In this document: positions 9,040-20,900 of the stretch, in pieces | Numbering within the stretch: the stretch's first letter is position 1 | Layout: each line of letters starts with the position of its first letter | Notes under the pieces: generated by a model | Database searches by the model: none | Seen by the model: only the letters and a program-made list of their open reading frames with translations | Told to the model about the DNA's origin: nothing | Translations under genes and position numbers: made by a program | From: Gymnopilus junonius | Taxonomy: Eukaryota; Basidiomycota; Agaricomycetes; Agaricales; Galerinaceae | Length of the DNA stretch: 22,964 nt | Direction: 5' to 3' | Assembly (NCBI GenBank): GCA_015501075.1 | Contig: JADNYJ010000494.1 | Coordinates: 1 to 22,964, forward strand

Positions 9040-10355
9040 CTATTGCATATACTCCTTCCGACGATTTTCTCGGCCCTGGTCACGGCTCGAGTAACGATTG
9101 TCTCTTTCATCATAGCGAGGACGCTGACTGACATCCCCGTATCGTTTATCGGAGTCCTTATACCTTTCGTTATTATTATAGCGACGCTGATTTGAGTCTC
9201 TGTCCCCGGCTTCGCGAGAATTGTGGCGATCAGGGGAGCTACGGCGAGAGGAAGTGGCAGAACGGCGGGGAGAACGAGATCTTTCTCTACGTCCGCTACT
9301 GCTTTCTTTTGATGTACTGTTGGAGCGTTCCTGCCTGATGATGGGTACATATCGACGCTCCGGGCGATTCGATTTCGTGGTTTTCTTACTGCCATCATCG
9401 AAGACCTCTTGTTCCTTTGCTCCGATGCCTAATAGAGCTGGTCGAGCGACTGGAACATAAGGATCCACCATGCCTCGGCCTGACTTTCTAGTAGCAGCAG
9501 TGCCCTCTTTCCATCCCATTCCTCGCAGCATCGCAGCTCCAAATTGAGAGACAGGGATGCGATTGTAATCTTCCAGAGTGGCGACATCAGGAAGTTCGTC
9601 CACGTCTTGTTTCAGAGCGTCAGCTTCTGATATGGGAGTCGGAATCGCGTCGATTGTACGGGCTTCCTGTTTATGGGAGCCATTGGTCTCTGCAAGGATC
9701 GCCCTCAACGCCACTTGGTCATCAGTCTCTACCTCAGCTACTACCGTCCTTGTGTCCTCTGTTTCTTCGATGACGACGTCGTTCTCAACCAGCTTCTTTT
9801 GCTTCACTTGCAGGCCTGAGAGCACAGGGCCAGAGTTAATCACATCTCTTGTGCCAAGGCCCCCACGCTTCCGTCCTTGCCAATCTGCGATGCACCGGAT
9901 AGAGGCACGAACTGAGCAGCACTGCGCCTCTTGCGAGCAAGATCCCGCCAATCCTTATTTTTGAGTGCAGGTATAACGAGAGGCTTGTCAGACTTCTTTC
10001 GTCCGTTCAGACTGGATTCAAGTAGGACTTGTGTGAGTTCAAATAACTGTATTCCTTGGGAAGAAAATTGAACACACCGCTGAACTCCGAACTTATCAAA
10101 GCCCGTTACGAGTTCGTCCTCGACGACACTTTCTGCGTCGCTTGAATTTTCATCATGATACACAGAGGCCGGAGTAAGTGAGTGTGGTGAAGAAGTTTCA
10201 CTGCGACCAAGCGGGCTGTCATGATGGTGGGTCGAAAGATGAGAAGGAAGCTGAGGGACCTTGAAGGATGGCCCTGCATCTGAGTCTGGTCCGGAAGACG
10301 CAGCCCTCGAAATTGGAGTAGGTCTACGAATTGTGAAAGAAACTTTGGAATCCAT
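9040..10355 (-). CDS. SPP2: G-patch splicing factor of the Spp2/GPKOW/MOS2 family, one frameshift
   Basis: Two exons, 10355-10078 and 10011-9040, with a 66-nt intron; about 416 residues after one correction. The N terminus (MDSKVSFTIRRP) and FDKFGVQR, then KNKDWRDLARKRR, GLGTRDVINSGP and the G-patch core PVSQFGAAMLRGMGWKEG (near residue 245), match the Spp2-type G-patch, which in yeast recruits and activates the DEAH helicase Prp2 before the first splicing step. The C-terminal third is rich in Arg, Ser, Asp and Tyr (RSRSPRRSA and similar) without a KOW domain that I can see. ATG 10355 is preferred over 10394 because family members start close to the KVSF motif. The frame breaks in a run of five C residues (plus strand 9860-9864): VGG-LGTRD needs a sixth. 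The start lies 169 bp from the divergent DUF6533 gene. Confidence 0.85.
9860..9864 (-). other. Apparent 1-bp deletion in the G-patch gene
   Basis: The coding strand has G5 where the two halves of the conserved block (GKDGSV, then GLGTRDVINSGP) require G6. The surrounding codons are open in both frames, and no intron fits. Confidence 0.7.
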
Positions 10356-10524
10356 TATGATTATGAATGTACGGAACAACTTCAACAGGTCCAAGTATTT
10401 AGAGTCAGTTGATTACGTAATTAAGTGCCTAATTTGTCTTTCCCCACAGCTAGGTGACCCTTCTCCAAACCATATAATCAACTCACAATCATGTTCCTGA
10501 CTTTCTTTCCTCACGTTCTCTACG
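10356..10524. promoter_or_regulatory. Divergent promoter between the G-patch and DUF6533 genes
   Basis: A 169-bp interval separates the two start codons, which point away from each other, so both promoters must lie here or within 5' sequence. No clear TATA box or named motif is visible. Confidence 0.5.
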
Positions 10525-11884
10525 ATGGATGTCCAGGTGCGCGCCGCAGCCGTCATTAGTGCACAGCTGATGCTCTTCGTGCGAGGATGTGCTTGTGGGT
10601 CCCGCCCTGCTCGTTCAACTTTGTTCCCGTTGCTGAAAACTCGCAGATGCCGCTTTTTTCTTGACCCTCTGGGAATGGATAACAACTCTAAATTTTGAGA
10701 CACTTGTCATCTGGAGGTCAGAGCCCTCGTAAACTGCTTTTAATTCGATAAGGGCTTATTCATTGCTATCTACACTAGGAAGGACACCGACAAACGGTTA
10801 CGTCTTTTGTATCTTACTTCACGTTATTTGGGGCTCCTGGCGCAAGCGTGCGTATCCTCACTCATTACTTGATCGCCTTGTATCTGACTGAATTTTTATT
10901 TCTCTGGCGCAGCACAAATGCCTTTGTTGTTGCATTTGTACAATTTAGCAACTTTTTCGCTTCACCAAGCCACTGCCGAATATGGTACGGTTTTCAATTG
11001 GCAGTCTGCACAGTTTTGCTCGTGTCGATGGACTGTAATCTGATATTTCGGCGTACGTAAAGCAACCTCCCTGTACAAAACCTTCTAGCTCACACCTATC
11101 CTTGACAGTACATGCACTGTACAGACGCAGTCGTCTCATAACATGTTTGCTACTGTCTGGTGTTCTTGTTGAAGCTCTTGTTGTTGCAGTCTGTGGGAGT
11201 TCTGCTATTCATCATTTATCATTTAGCAATGATGGTGCATGCTTACCAATGCACGCATCAACCTCGATTATATATTTAACGTCAGTCATTCTTGATTTTT
11301 AAACCAGCAACCAGTTAATCCAGTGTTTTCTATATGATTAATTTACAGAATAGTGCAAATGGGCACACAAGTCATTATTTGGTCCATGACCTTCTACCAG
11401 TCCATCTTACTCTTCTTCCAGCATGGATGGATGAAAATTCCTCTGTTATCCCTCATCACTCGTGATGGGCTTTGGGTATTTATCTTATTCACTGGTTTGT
11501 GCATAGATATTTTTTAGGAGCTTGATGTGTGATATTTTCTTTATTCAGCCCTTCTTGCTGCTATGCTATCAGATGCCATGAACCGAGAATTCGGAATGCA
11601 GGCTGCCCAATTGTGCTATGTCATCTTTCCGTAAGCTCTTTCATGATTCCTTTTCTATATTAATGCTTATGCCTTGAAGTATCTATGTTGCCTTTGTCTC
11701 TCTGTCAGTAAGTATGTTATAATGCTGAATTTGCAATTGTCACTGATCCTTGATTTTTCAGAGCTGTAGGATTATAATGAACATAAGAACATTTGCCTTA
11801 GAATTACCAACAAGATCATTAGATTCAGGGACAGAACACATTGAACTAACCACACTCTTTACAACAATTACTAGTACACCATAA
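10525..11884 (+). CDS. DUF6533-domain seven-helix membrane protein
   Basis: Nine exons join in phase without correction to give 303 residues: 10525-10594, 10647-10728, 10779-10847, 10913-11052, 11109-11280, 11349-11494, 11549-11630, 11680-11707 and 11762-11884. The N-terminal block FFLTLWEWITTLNFETLVIW fits the DUF6533 signature (usually YDy-TL-E---IW). Then come RYLGLLAQ, a Cys before IWYGFQLAV, RLHALYRRSR at the end of a helix, and further hydrophobic helices. The end is CRIIMNIRTFALE plus a short polar tail. Such proteins are abundant in Agaricomycetes, are predicted to have seven helices like receptors, and have no known ligand. The short exons are typical of the family. It converges on the 4-TM gene, leaving 92 bp between stop codons. 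Confidence 0.8.
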
Positions 11885-11976
11885 TTACCTTGGTTCCTTA
11901 AAAACTCTCAGGGCTAAACTTCTACCGACTTAGCAATGCTATATCTTAGGGGAAAGTGTCAGAGTGAGTGTCCGAA

Positions 11977-13077
11977 TTAGTGGTTTACTGATTCTGAGTA
12001 CCGAGATACATGTACAAGGTGATCAGGATACATGGTTGCCTCAGAATCATTGACCAAAGCTTCCTGAACTATCATTTCGCCAGTAGTCTGTGAGTGCTCC
12101 ACCAGTGTAACCCCAGTTGATAAGGGTGGTCCGTTGCTATTCGTTAAAAGACCAATCTGTCTGTCGAACTCACTTTCTGTATAGGGGTTAAATTCAAAGT
12201 CAGAGGGCTCTAGATCTCGGGCCCCCAGGGGAGGCAGATACCCAGGCAATCTCCCTTCAGAGTCACCTCCAGGCTCTTCTAACCTGGTATATTGGTGTCC
12301 GTTCTGAACTTTGAGCTGGAAAGCGTGTTCTGTATCCAACCGCGTTGCCCAGGTAGTAGCCTTTCCGCGCTTCAGTTGATTAAGGTAACGAGTTACGACG
12401 ATGGCTCCATCTGTAGATTCCTTGAATCAGAAGAGAACATGAGTCAGGAAGTCGCTTTTGGCACATACATAGCTCCACGATAAGGACAGTAATTGCGATG
12501 ACTAGATAAACCCATCTTGCAAAGCCAAGAAATCCTTCGCACTGGCCCTGTGCTTGTGGGTCCTTTATGGCGGTCTCGCAAGCCAAGTTTTCGAAACTGG
12601 TTGTGGCATGAATCACTTCGTATGCTAGATATGCAGCAACTCCAAGGTTGATGGTAAAATGAATATAGAGGATGTAGGAGTAGATCCGGACGAGAGACTG
12701 TTTGCGAACAATGGCACCTACTAATCTGTCAAGGGAAAAATTAACGTAAATCAAGCCACAGGAGGACATAATATGCATACCCAAAGATCGAGGCTGCGAA
12801 CAGAATAGTCTCCGTCAAAGCAGCGACTATGAAGGCATCACGCTCTCCACTAGTCAACCCTGCTGCGGCTTGTGAAGACAAAAAGTGTCATAACAAGTAC
12901 GATATAGAAAAGGTAACGAAAAGCTGACATACAGGATACTTCAAACCACAACACCACCGTGAGCAAGCCTGCTACCAAGCAGCCAAGTATGGACATTGAT
13001 ACAACGCCTAGTCGGACAGGTAAGCAGCAGCAAAAGGTAGATCCCTCGAGGAACAGTCGGCTGTAGCTGAATGGCAT
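11977..13077 (-). CDS. Four-helix membrane protein, fungal, unknown function
   Basis: Four exons (13077-12933, 12868-12781, 12725-12469 and 12410-11977) sum to 924 nt, giving 307 residues with every junction in phase. A Cys-rich N terminus (FCCCLPVRLGV) leads into helix 1 (SMSILGCLVAGLLTVVLWF). Helix 2 is AFIVAALTETILFAASIF, helix 3 is ILYIHFTINLGVAAYLAY, and helix 4 is WVYLVIAITVLIVELYGAIV. Between helices 3 and 4 lies a loop with two Cys (LACE, GQCEGF), possibly a disulphide on the lumenal or outer side. The C-terminal 150 residues are soluble and acidic, with YLPPL and several Tyr/Ser sites. The layout resembles small tetraspan-like fungal proteins, but I cannot name a function. Confidence 0.8.
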
Positions 13078-13416
13078 TTTGGAGTAGAAGCGAGTGTACA
13101 CTGCGAATTTGTACGTTAACAAATGTCGAAGACCTGTGCAAAAGCCTGGCAAGGCTGTGAAGCAAGCGCAGGCACTGTACAACTTGTGCAAGTGCCACAC
13201 CAGGCTGTCGTGGGGACAGTGACTATGTCTAAATTTAGTGCCAACATGCAATGACTCCATTTGGACTGGTTTGAGACGGAAAGGTTCGCCACATAGTAAC
13301 AAGCAAACACATGGAGACAAGATCCTAATTGCGACGCGCCAGCCGCCATCTGAACGATTGTCCCTCGTAAAATCTGAAGGTCGTCAAAGCATTTCTCTTC
13401 TGTCTTGATTCATGAC
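13078..13416. promoter_or_regulatory. Divergent promoter between the 4-TM and DUF1746 genes
   Basis: This interval of 339 bp lies between two outward-facing start codons. Open frames on the minus strand here are chance extensions upstream of the 4-TM start and lack coding character. No named regulatory motif was found. Confidence 0.5.
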
Positions 13417-14344
13417 ATGAACAAGCGTTTTCATGTCCAAAGGCTGCATGTTGTTCATTCGGTAAATTTCCAACGATCCAGTCCATGAATGAGCTGACCA
13501 AGTTTGTGACCTTAGCTCGATTCCCTGTTATACCAGCTGCATACACTTTCTTTTTTTTTATCTCCTTCGTTGTGGCTCTATATATGCAGAGTCATCTCCC
13601 AATTTCATTGCTCCAAGCCCAGAGAACTGGATCCAACGCGGTCATTACGGTTCTTCCTCACAGCGCTAATTTTTCTGAACTTGCCCAATTTTTGGAATCA
13701 CGCAATGCGGGGAGCTGTGGAAGGCCGAACTATAATACTTGACTTCGTTGGCATGTGTGAGCTAGCTTTGTACCAAGGCCTGGGTTTGGTACCCTCTGAC
13801 TATTAATCCAGCTTTCGTTCCGTCAAAGATTCAATTACTCTCCCTCGACATGTTTATCATGGTATTACAGCTCCTGCTCATTACCATCGCATACGAGACT
13901 TCTGCATATTACCACAGCGAAGAGGCCGACCAGCAGGATGTGCTTCTGGCTGAACCTCCGACGAGACCGTTTACAATTCCTCTATTCTACACTTCACTGG
14001 AACCTTCCTCCGAAGCTTCGCAGTCCTCTGCAATATCACATAAGGGTCCAAAAGTTCTTCCTCCTTCTCATGGATTACCTTTTGTTATCGACCTTCACTT
14101 TAATCCTCTCATAGCACAACTTCGTCATCCGCCGCTACCGCCTCTTCCACAATCTAGAAACTCTGACTCAGTTCTCCCCCTTCCGAGTACGACATCATGG
14201 CATCTTCCTGGTATAAGGATGTGGATGCGTGCAACGCAGATGAGGGAGAGTAGAGAGGGTGGGAGCAGAACACTTCCAATGACGGCGGCGGATTCGGAGA
14301 CTCAGAGCAACCTCCCAGGAGAGATAGACCTACGCCGAGGATAG
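13417..14344 (+). CDS. DUF1746 fungal membrane protein
   Basis: Three exons (13417-13461, 13516-13756 and 13812-14344) give 272 residues with all junctions in phase. The first exon codes only 15 residues (MNKRFHVQRLHVVHS), joined to LDSLLYQLHTLSFFLSPSLW. A Cys and CSKPRELDP follow, then RSLRFFLTALIF, EGRTIILDFVGM, FVPSKIQLLSLD and the helix MFIMVLQLLLITIAYETS. This order of three hydrophobic helices and polar linkers is that of Pfam DUF1746. After residue about 160 the chain is disordered and rich in Pro, Ser and Leu. The role of the family is unknown to me. The start rests on the splice at 13462, which is needed to keep the RLHVVHS-LDSLLYQLH block in frame. Confidence 0.8.
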
Positions 14345-14456
14345 AAATGGTTAACCAGGAAATTTGTTGTATTAGTGTATGCTATTCCTAGTCCTCGTGG
14401 ACTTTCAAGGTCATCTGCCTTGCTTCATCTGCAACTACTTAGATAATGCGCATATA

Positions 14457-14645
14457 TTAGTTGGGCTTACTCACTGCTTCACGTAGGCACTTCTGGAAAA
14501 AAAGGAACTCCTTTTTGCAGGTGTCCTTGTTGATATCGGCGTAGTTACTGACGACACATTTAGCATACACTGTCGCTTGTGTGGCGCATGTCGCAGTGGA
14601 ATGCAAAGCAAGTCGGGTCAGAGGATGATTGCGCTGAACCTGCAT
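14457..14645 (-). CDS. Twin-CX9C mitochondrial protein, NDUFAF8-like
   Basis: This single-exon 62-residue protein has two exact CX9C motifs, C20-C30 and C43-C53, the coiled-coil-helix fold imported into the mitochondrial intermembrane space by Mia40. The spacing and context (HPLTRLA before the first pair, Y27, VV after C30, CKKEF at the second pair) fit NDUFAF8, an assembly factor that stabilises NDUFAF5 in complex I biogenesis, better than COX17 or the small TIMs. The length also fits. It is too short to rule out another CHCH protein. The start is the only in-frame ATG. It is divergent from CSF1 (285 bp) and converges on the DUF1746 gene. Confidence 0.7.
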   Translation of the reverse strand: MQVQRNHPLTRLALHSTATCATQATVYAKCVVSNYADINKDTCKKEFLFFQKCLREAVSKPN

Positions 14646-14930
14646 GAATGTTTTTGGAAAGTCTTTATCCGGGGGTCAGGCAGTAGATGTAAATTACGTA
14701 AGTTTGATCGCAAACGCTGGCATTTTGCGGCTGCCTATTTTTGGTAGGCACATGGACATCCGGCGGGTTGTTCAAAGTTCGAACCATTGACCTTGCGTTC
14801 CAGCGTACTCTGTCTTTGGCCACTTTGTCCTTGGCCCCTCTCCTGATGAAACTTTGTCCGACATAAGTTTCAGATACACTCTGGCCTTTGGAATTTAGCC
14901 TTGCTGACTCGAATCTTTGCCTAGCAAACC
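14646..14930. promoter_or_regulatory. Divergent promoter between the twin-CX9C gene and CSF1
   Basis: The 285-bp interval contains a short hairpin, TGCCTA/TAGGCA (14732-14737 with 14745-14750). It also has a 10-bp match (GACATCCGGC) to the core of the repeat found near 3450 and 4265, too short to call a copy. Confidence 0.45.
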
Positions 14931-17900
14931 ATGTTTAGCCATCTCTTGCTCATAGCTTGCATTTGTATCGTCGTGGCCCTCGTCCTGTACTTCTTTTATT
15001 GGAACCGTTTTATTGCTTTCATCATTGGCCATGCCATCCGAATACTCTTTTGGAACCAAGAACGGTCGAGTGTATGGGTTGAAATTGGTACGTTTCAATT
15101 TCATTTGGGTACAGGAGCGCTTCATGAATTATTTCCACAGGTTCCATACATTTTTCTCTCTTGACTGGAAGAATACTTCTTAAGGACGTGCGATATCACT
15201 CGAGCAACCAGACAATCAAGATCGTCAAAGGTCAAATCCAGTGGAGGTATTGGATTAGGAAACCAACCTCTGAGGAAGAAATCATTTCTGTTCCAGGAGA
15301 ACATGGTATGCATTATTATGAAATCGATCAGCTCTCATTTACGTGGTACCAGTGAAAGACAGTTCTCGCCTATGGTCTTGTCGCATCCACTTATCCTTCC
15401 AGGGCGTGGAATGTTTTCTGTATAACAAAACTGCTGCTTATGACCATATCCTCGACCAGCTCGAGAGAATGAACCGGCCTACTTCTCGGACTAGTTCTCA
15501 TCAGAGATTCTTTAGTAGATTCTCTCGTCAAGGTAAATCCTTGCATTCGTCTTGTTTGTCCTTGCCACCTCAACGTGCCCCCGAAGATAGCACATCTCCA
15601 TTCTATCCTCCATCCATTGTTAGAGCTTCTATGCAAGTCCCTGAGTCCCTGAAAAAGGCCATGGCTTGGTTCAGACACCAATTGCCCACTCTTGATCCGA
15701 AAGATCTTTTACCTCTCGGAATTGATATCCAAACTGGTGCTATTGTCCTTGGCAACCCATCGACGCCTAATTTGCTTGTTGCCGAGTTTCGAGACGCGCT
15801 TGGTACCTTTGGTATTGCCGCCGTATGTTCCTCTTTCCAACCACTATAACTCGCCTCTCAGAAGAATTGCTTTGTAGTCCAAGTCAAGATATGATCTTTA
15901 TAAACAAGTCCTGAACCTCAAATTTCAGAAGTCTTTGGTAAGGCTTGTACCGAATGAAGACTACGTGAATCCTATTACTGCCCTGGGAGCTGTAATCCAT
16001 GACAGAATCGGTCGGTTAGTAACATTTTGGCTTGAGTTATGAAGAATGACCCACCATTGTAACATCTCGACAGTGACGCTACCCTCCGCAAACCTTCTTT
16101 TTATCAAAGCTATTGGAATTTCTTCAAACTCTGGAGACAGGTTAAACTCTATGATTCAGTCACTGATTATTTCAAGAGCCAACGTATAAATCGGTCACAG
16201 CCTCTGAAAAAGTCGACTAAATTGGCAGATGAGGAAACTCCAATTGGTGCTGACTTCTCTAAACTTGAGTATGCCATAGAACGTAAAATATTGGAAACAC
16301 CGACACTGGAATTGACTTACTACATGGATGTCGTTGGAGAGGTCCCTTCACACATACCAACAGCGCGTTACGCTTCAGCCGACATGCATGACATTGGCAA
16401 TCGCGACACAAATCCAGAATGGGGCATTGATTTAGTCATACACGGTGGATTCCTACGATACGGACCCTGGGCCGACAGGCAAAGGTAATGTTACATGTAC
16501 TTCATGTTTGATTTGCGTGAAACAGATAGGATTTCATTAGGGCAGAATTGCAACGCATTTTTTTCCCTCCGGTATATGTAGATTCGGACGTTACCCCAGT
16601 CCTTAGACCGGGAGACAAAAGGAGGTGGACCGCTCTGCAAATTTTTGTGGAACTTCGCGATGAAACAGTTCTTCATACTCCATTTCGCGAGGCGTCCAAG
16701 GTATTATAATTACCCAAATTCCTGTATGTCGCCTGAAGTCCTTCGCAGGACTGGCAATGGGACGGAGTAGTCGATGTGCCAGACAGGCCTCGAGCTCGTG
16801 AATCGGCTTCAATCAGTGTTGTTGTGGGTGACTGTTCTTCTGTTAACTATGTCGTTCCGATGGTCGTAGGACCGACGGGATACGAGTCCACCCTAGAGGT
16901 TCATCTCGACGCCGTGTCCATTACTTCAAGCCTGAATGACATACGGCTTATTTCCGCAGAATCTTGCCGTGTGCGCAGCGCATTTTTTTGACATACTTGT
17001 CTAGAGCTAAACTTCAACTAGATTCGTTGTGAATTTCCAAGTCATGTACGCTGGGACGCAGAACGATCGTGGACAATTGCTGCTTATCTACGACAACCGG
17101 CTCTATTTCTTTTGCGGGATCACATCAATATGTTTACTGACCTTGGAAAGGACTGGATGTCCGGGCCCCCTGCAGATTACCAAAAGTTTATTCCTATGGT
17201 TTATATCTTTAAACTTGAAATGCACCACTTCGAGATGAATCTGTATGCAAATGATCACAACATAGTTGATAGGCCCTTGATTAAAGATGAAAACGGTACG
17301 ATATCAAAAATATACAATTTGCACATACCTAACTATTGAATCTGAAGCTCTCGTTACGCTCAGGGGACCCCATCTGAGGTCCATTACTACGATTCCTTCA
17401 AACGACTTCAGGCCCGAATCGATATTAATCCCTTTCATTATAACGGTCCCTGATATTGCAATGTCCTCTTCTTTGCCTCGGTGGAATACTCATGCACTGC
17501 ATGCCAAGGAGAAAGACATTAATATTATGAAATCTGATCATCTCAGTATAGGTGGCTCATATCGTTATTTTAGCGAAGTGAGGGAGGACCTTGTGGAACA
17601 ACTAAAGCTTCAATTCGACGTGTGTATTTGTCTGTACTTGTATTCCCCATTCTAATCAAATGTGTAGGCTAGAGGAACAGCTTTTCGAGCTTATGGGTGG
17701 TCCATACGTCATTTCATGGTGCTACGAGATAATTATTTTGGTTCATTTACGCACTTCCAGACGCTGTCGGAGTACCTCGAGAAAAGGCAAAGAGGTGTTC
17801 CTATTGGTGATCCAATTGCTTTAAAAATATCGTCATGGCAAAGTACGTCAGTAAGATTATTTTTTTTCTCCGTTGACCGTTTTCCGTTTTGTCAAGAATA

Positions 17901-20900
17901 ATATGCTCCAAGTTGAAATAACGTTAAGAGTGGAAAACTCCAAAATCTTGTTGCCCCTTGGTTTGATCGGCGCTCCGACGCAATACGCGATTGGAGTAGC
18001 CACTGCCGTGCAGGGCGAAGACAATTATCTGGTCTTGAAAGTGCAGGAAATACAGCTCGGACTTCGAGTTCACGATTATTTTATGGGTATTTGCCTTTTT
18101 TTTTTTTGAAGGAACAACTCCAGATGCTAATTTCTGGTGCCACTGCCCACAGATATGTCTTTGAATGTCGACACCGTTATAGGAGCGATTCAGCGTGGTC
18201 AACTTACTCTGCCTTCGTTATCGTCGACATATAAAGAAATACTGATATTGGATGGTTTGTCCGGCTCTGCTTTTGGTGTGGAAGGCTCTTCCTAATTCTT
18301 TCTAGGCATCAACATCACTGCACATCGTTTGTTCGGCCCTCAACCCAGAACTGCGACTTACTTGTGCATCTGGGAAATTGCAATGGGAACCATCAAAGGT
18401 TTTATGTCAGCAAGTGAAGTCAAGTTATTGGCTGAAGCCATTGACTCTTTTCGATTAAATTTTGTTGACGTTGTGAACGCTCCTGCCGATGAATTTTTGC
18501 CAGCCATTGACCCTGATGGTATGTATGCACCTGATTCATGATGATGCAAATACTTCCTAATGCCTCTTGCAGTCACATTTTGCAAATTTACTATCGAAAC
18601 AATCGAGACAACTATCAGAGCTCCGCACACCGCATTGCTGGTCAGAGTCCCACAAGGATTCAAGTTCGATAGCAATGACCTTGGTACTCGTCAATATCAC
18701 AAATTAAACAGCTTGATTGTCCCGCAAATATTTATCAGCATACTTATCAATACGTCAACTGAACGAGATACATGGTTAGAAGCGGCAGAGGTATCCTTTG
18801 ATATACGTCTCGACCTGTACTCATCCCCAGCGGGGGTTGAAACTATGACCAGCAAACAGATGGCTTTCGTAGCAAACCAAGACAGATTAACGGGTCGTGC
18901 AAAAAGTATCTTTTACCAGTTGAGGCGAGAAGCTCCAGGCAAGATATTTCTTTTCCTGAAGAATCATTTTTTTCATCGAGTTTTTCAGATTGTAACGTAT
19001 CACATAGAAGTGGAGTTTACATGCCCCAGCCTGTATTACCAAACTCTGTCAATGGAACAGCTTCCCCTCGGACCTAAATCGGGAAGCGGTCCACGACAGA
19101 AATCCTCGTCAAGGAAGTTTTCATTCCCGGAGGATCCGTCTGATTCAGAAGGGGAGGAACGAGTCTCTGAGGCTGATCGAGACGCCAGGCTGGCGTAAGT
19201 TACCCTTCGATTCCTTGGCACATTACTAAACAAGGATGCAGGAGGACCCGCACATCGACACCGGCCCACGAACGTCCAGAAGACGATGCTGCAATGTCGA
19301 GTGGGGATGAGTCTGATGACGCTGACTTAACGGACGCTGGTTCTGCGGAAGAAGATTGGTCTGATGTTGGAGGTGATTCTCCTTTCAAGTTCGTCAACAT
19401 CTAAATGGAATTTGATCCCATGGCGTTGCAGATTCTTTGAATGAAGAGCCAATTGGTTCACTTATGACGTTCTATTCGCCTCTTGTAAGACATTTTGTGG
19501 CAAAATGGTCACAGATGCCGTGGGATGGCGAGACATTTGAGATGACCAGGGTGAGTCTCCGCTGTTCGCATGAGATCTTGACTGCATTGACCTTTCCATT
19601 GTGGCATTAGGATCGGCACCATTCATTCGCCCTTCCTCGGAGACTGCAAATGATGGCAACTTTAAGGATGAGGCCTCTCTTTCTATACCGGAATGCATAG
19701 TGGAAAATGAGGGACATTAGCACTCTGCGTGTGAAATTTTGCAAGACTGGGAGGATTATTACCACTCCCCTTTTGCTCCAGGCTGCTCTCTACTTCGAAG
19801 AAGATATAAAGGATATCGTAAGCACAGAATGGTTTTTTCTTTCGTATGTCATCATCTCATCCTATTTGAATAGGTCCCTCATCCAGAGGCATGTATTGAT
19901 TCACTCTTGATTGATTGCCTTGCACATATTAGTGCAAAAAAAAACATCGAAATATTTCGCTTTTCAGATTGATCTACCCCACGCAACAGGGCGTCACATC
20001 CAGCATGTGAACGCTCCTGAGAATAATACAAATGTCCGCTGGGGCAATGGAGTCTACGGCTTATGCCGTCGAACCTGGATATAATGTCTCTTTTGAATCT
20101 GAGTGTTCGTGGACTTCGTTTCTCGGGCGTCCTAGGAGGGGAAAATCCAGCCATCAAGGCGTCAATAGGCCAAGTTATCGCAACATTGGATACCTCAATA
20201 GACAAACGAACGTTGACGTCTATCTCCCCTGACACCCTCATTTTCGAGTTGATTCATCTCTACATCTGCCATTGAATTAGCGCACAATCATCTTTGGCTG
20301 AAGCTAGACGATATATCGGTTAATGCAAGCAATCACAGTCCTGAGTTGGCTGCAACGACCTTGACTGCTTTCTTGTCTTTGGGAACTCTATGCAAAGATT
20401 TCATTCATCGACTAAGATCCCATCATATAAAAACCACAAGGAAAGTCATTTATAACCTACTGAAGACCTCTGAACAACAGGGACCTGTTATCGATCCTCT
20501 TTCTACGATTCAACCCTCATATCTTGTGCAGAAAGGCATGCCACATCTACTGCGGACGGACGCAACATTTAGATTACTATACCACCTCCGCAGTTGCCTT
20601 TTGCACATCCCTCAGGACATTTCTCAACAGACCATCGGTGAAGTCGCTTTGCGTGACCTGTCGTCGGCAATTGAATCCAGACTAGCTTTGTTGGATCAAG
20701 ATGCAGCTAGTATTGACGATCTAACGTCAGTGGACCCAGTTTTCTTTGGAAAAGAGGCGAGCTGGAATGCAACAGAGCGATCTCCAGGAAACAAATTCAA
20801 TGCTTCGTTATCTCTTCAAGTCGTGCGCGCCTGTGTCCTGATTCCTGCTCCTGTAGGAGGATCATCGAGTCAATTCACGGTCAATAGTTTGGCAGTCGAC

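Noticed and set aside
10421..10556. Minus-strand peptide MTAAARTWTSIVENVRKESQ, spliced to VGKDKLGT, resembling the N terminus of an NDUFAF2-type assembly factor
   Set aside because: It lies antisense to exon 1 of the DUF6533 gene and in its promoter, needs a 37-nt intron, and stops after 32 residues with no room for the rest of the family fold. The plus-strand gene explains the region with nine in-phase exons.
10848..11060. DUF6533 gene starting at ATG 10848, implying a truncated N terminus
   Set aside because: Three upstream exons (10525-10594, 10647-10728, 10779-10847) join in phase and supply the missing DUF6533 signature; 10848 is the first base of an intron.
12850..13349. Minus-strand open frames upstream of the 4-TM gene
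   Set aside because: They are extensions or other frames around exon 1 and its upstream region; the family-like start is MPFSYSRLFLEG at 13077.
13850..14344. DUF1746 gene starting at ATG 13850
   Set aside because: That Met is internal to helix sequence continuing from SKIQLLSLD; earlier exons restore the whole domain.
14770..14790. GTTCGAAC string suggesting a tRNA T-loop
   Set aside because: No acceptor stem, anticodon arm or A box can be folded around it.
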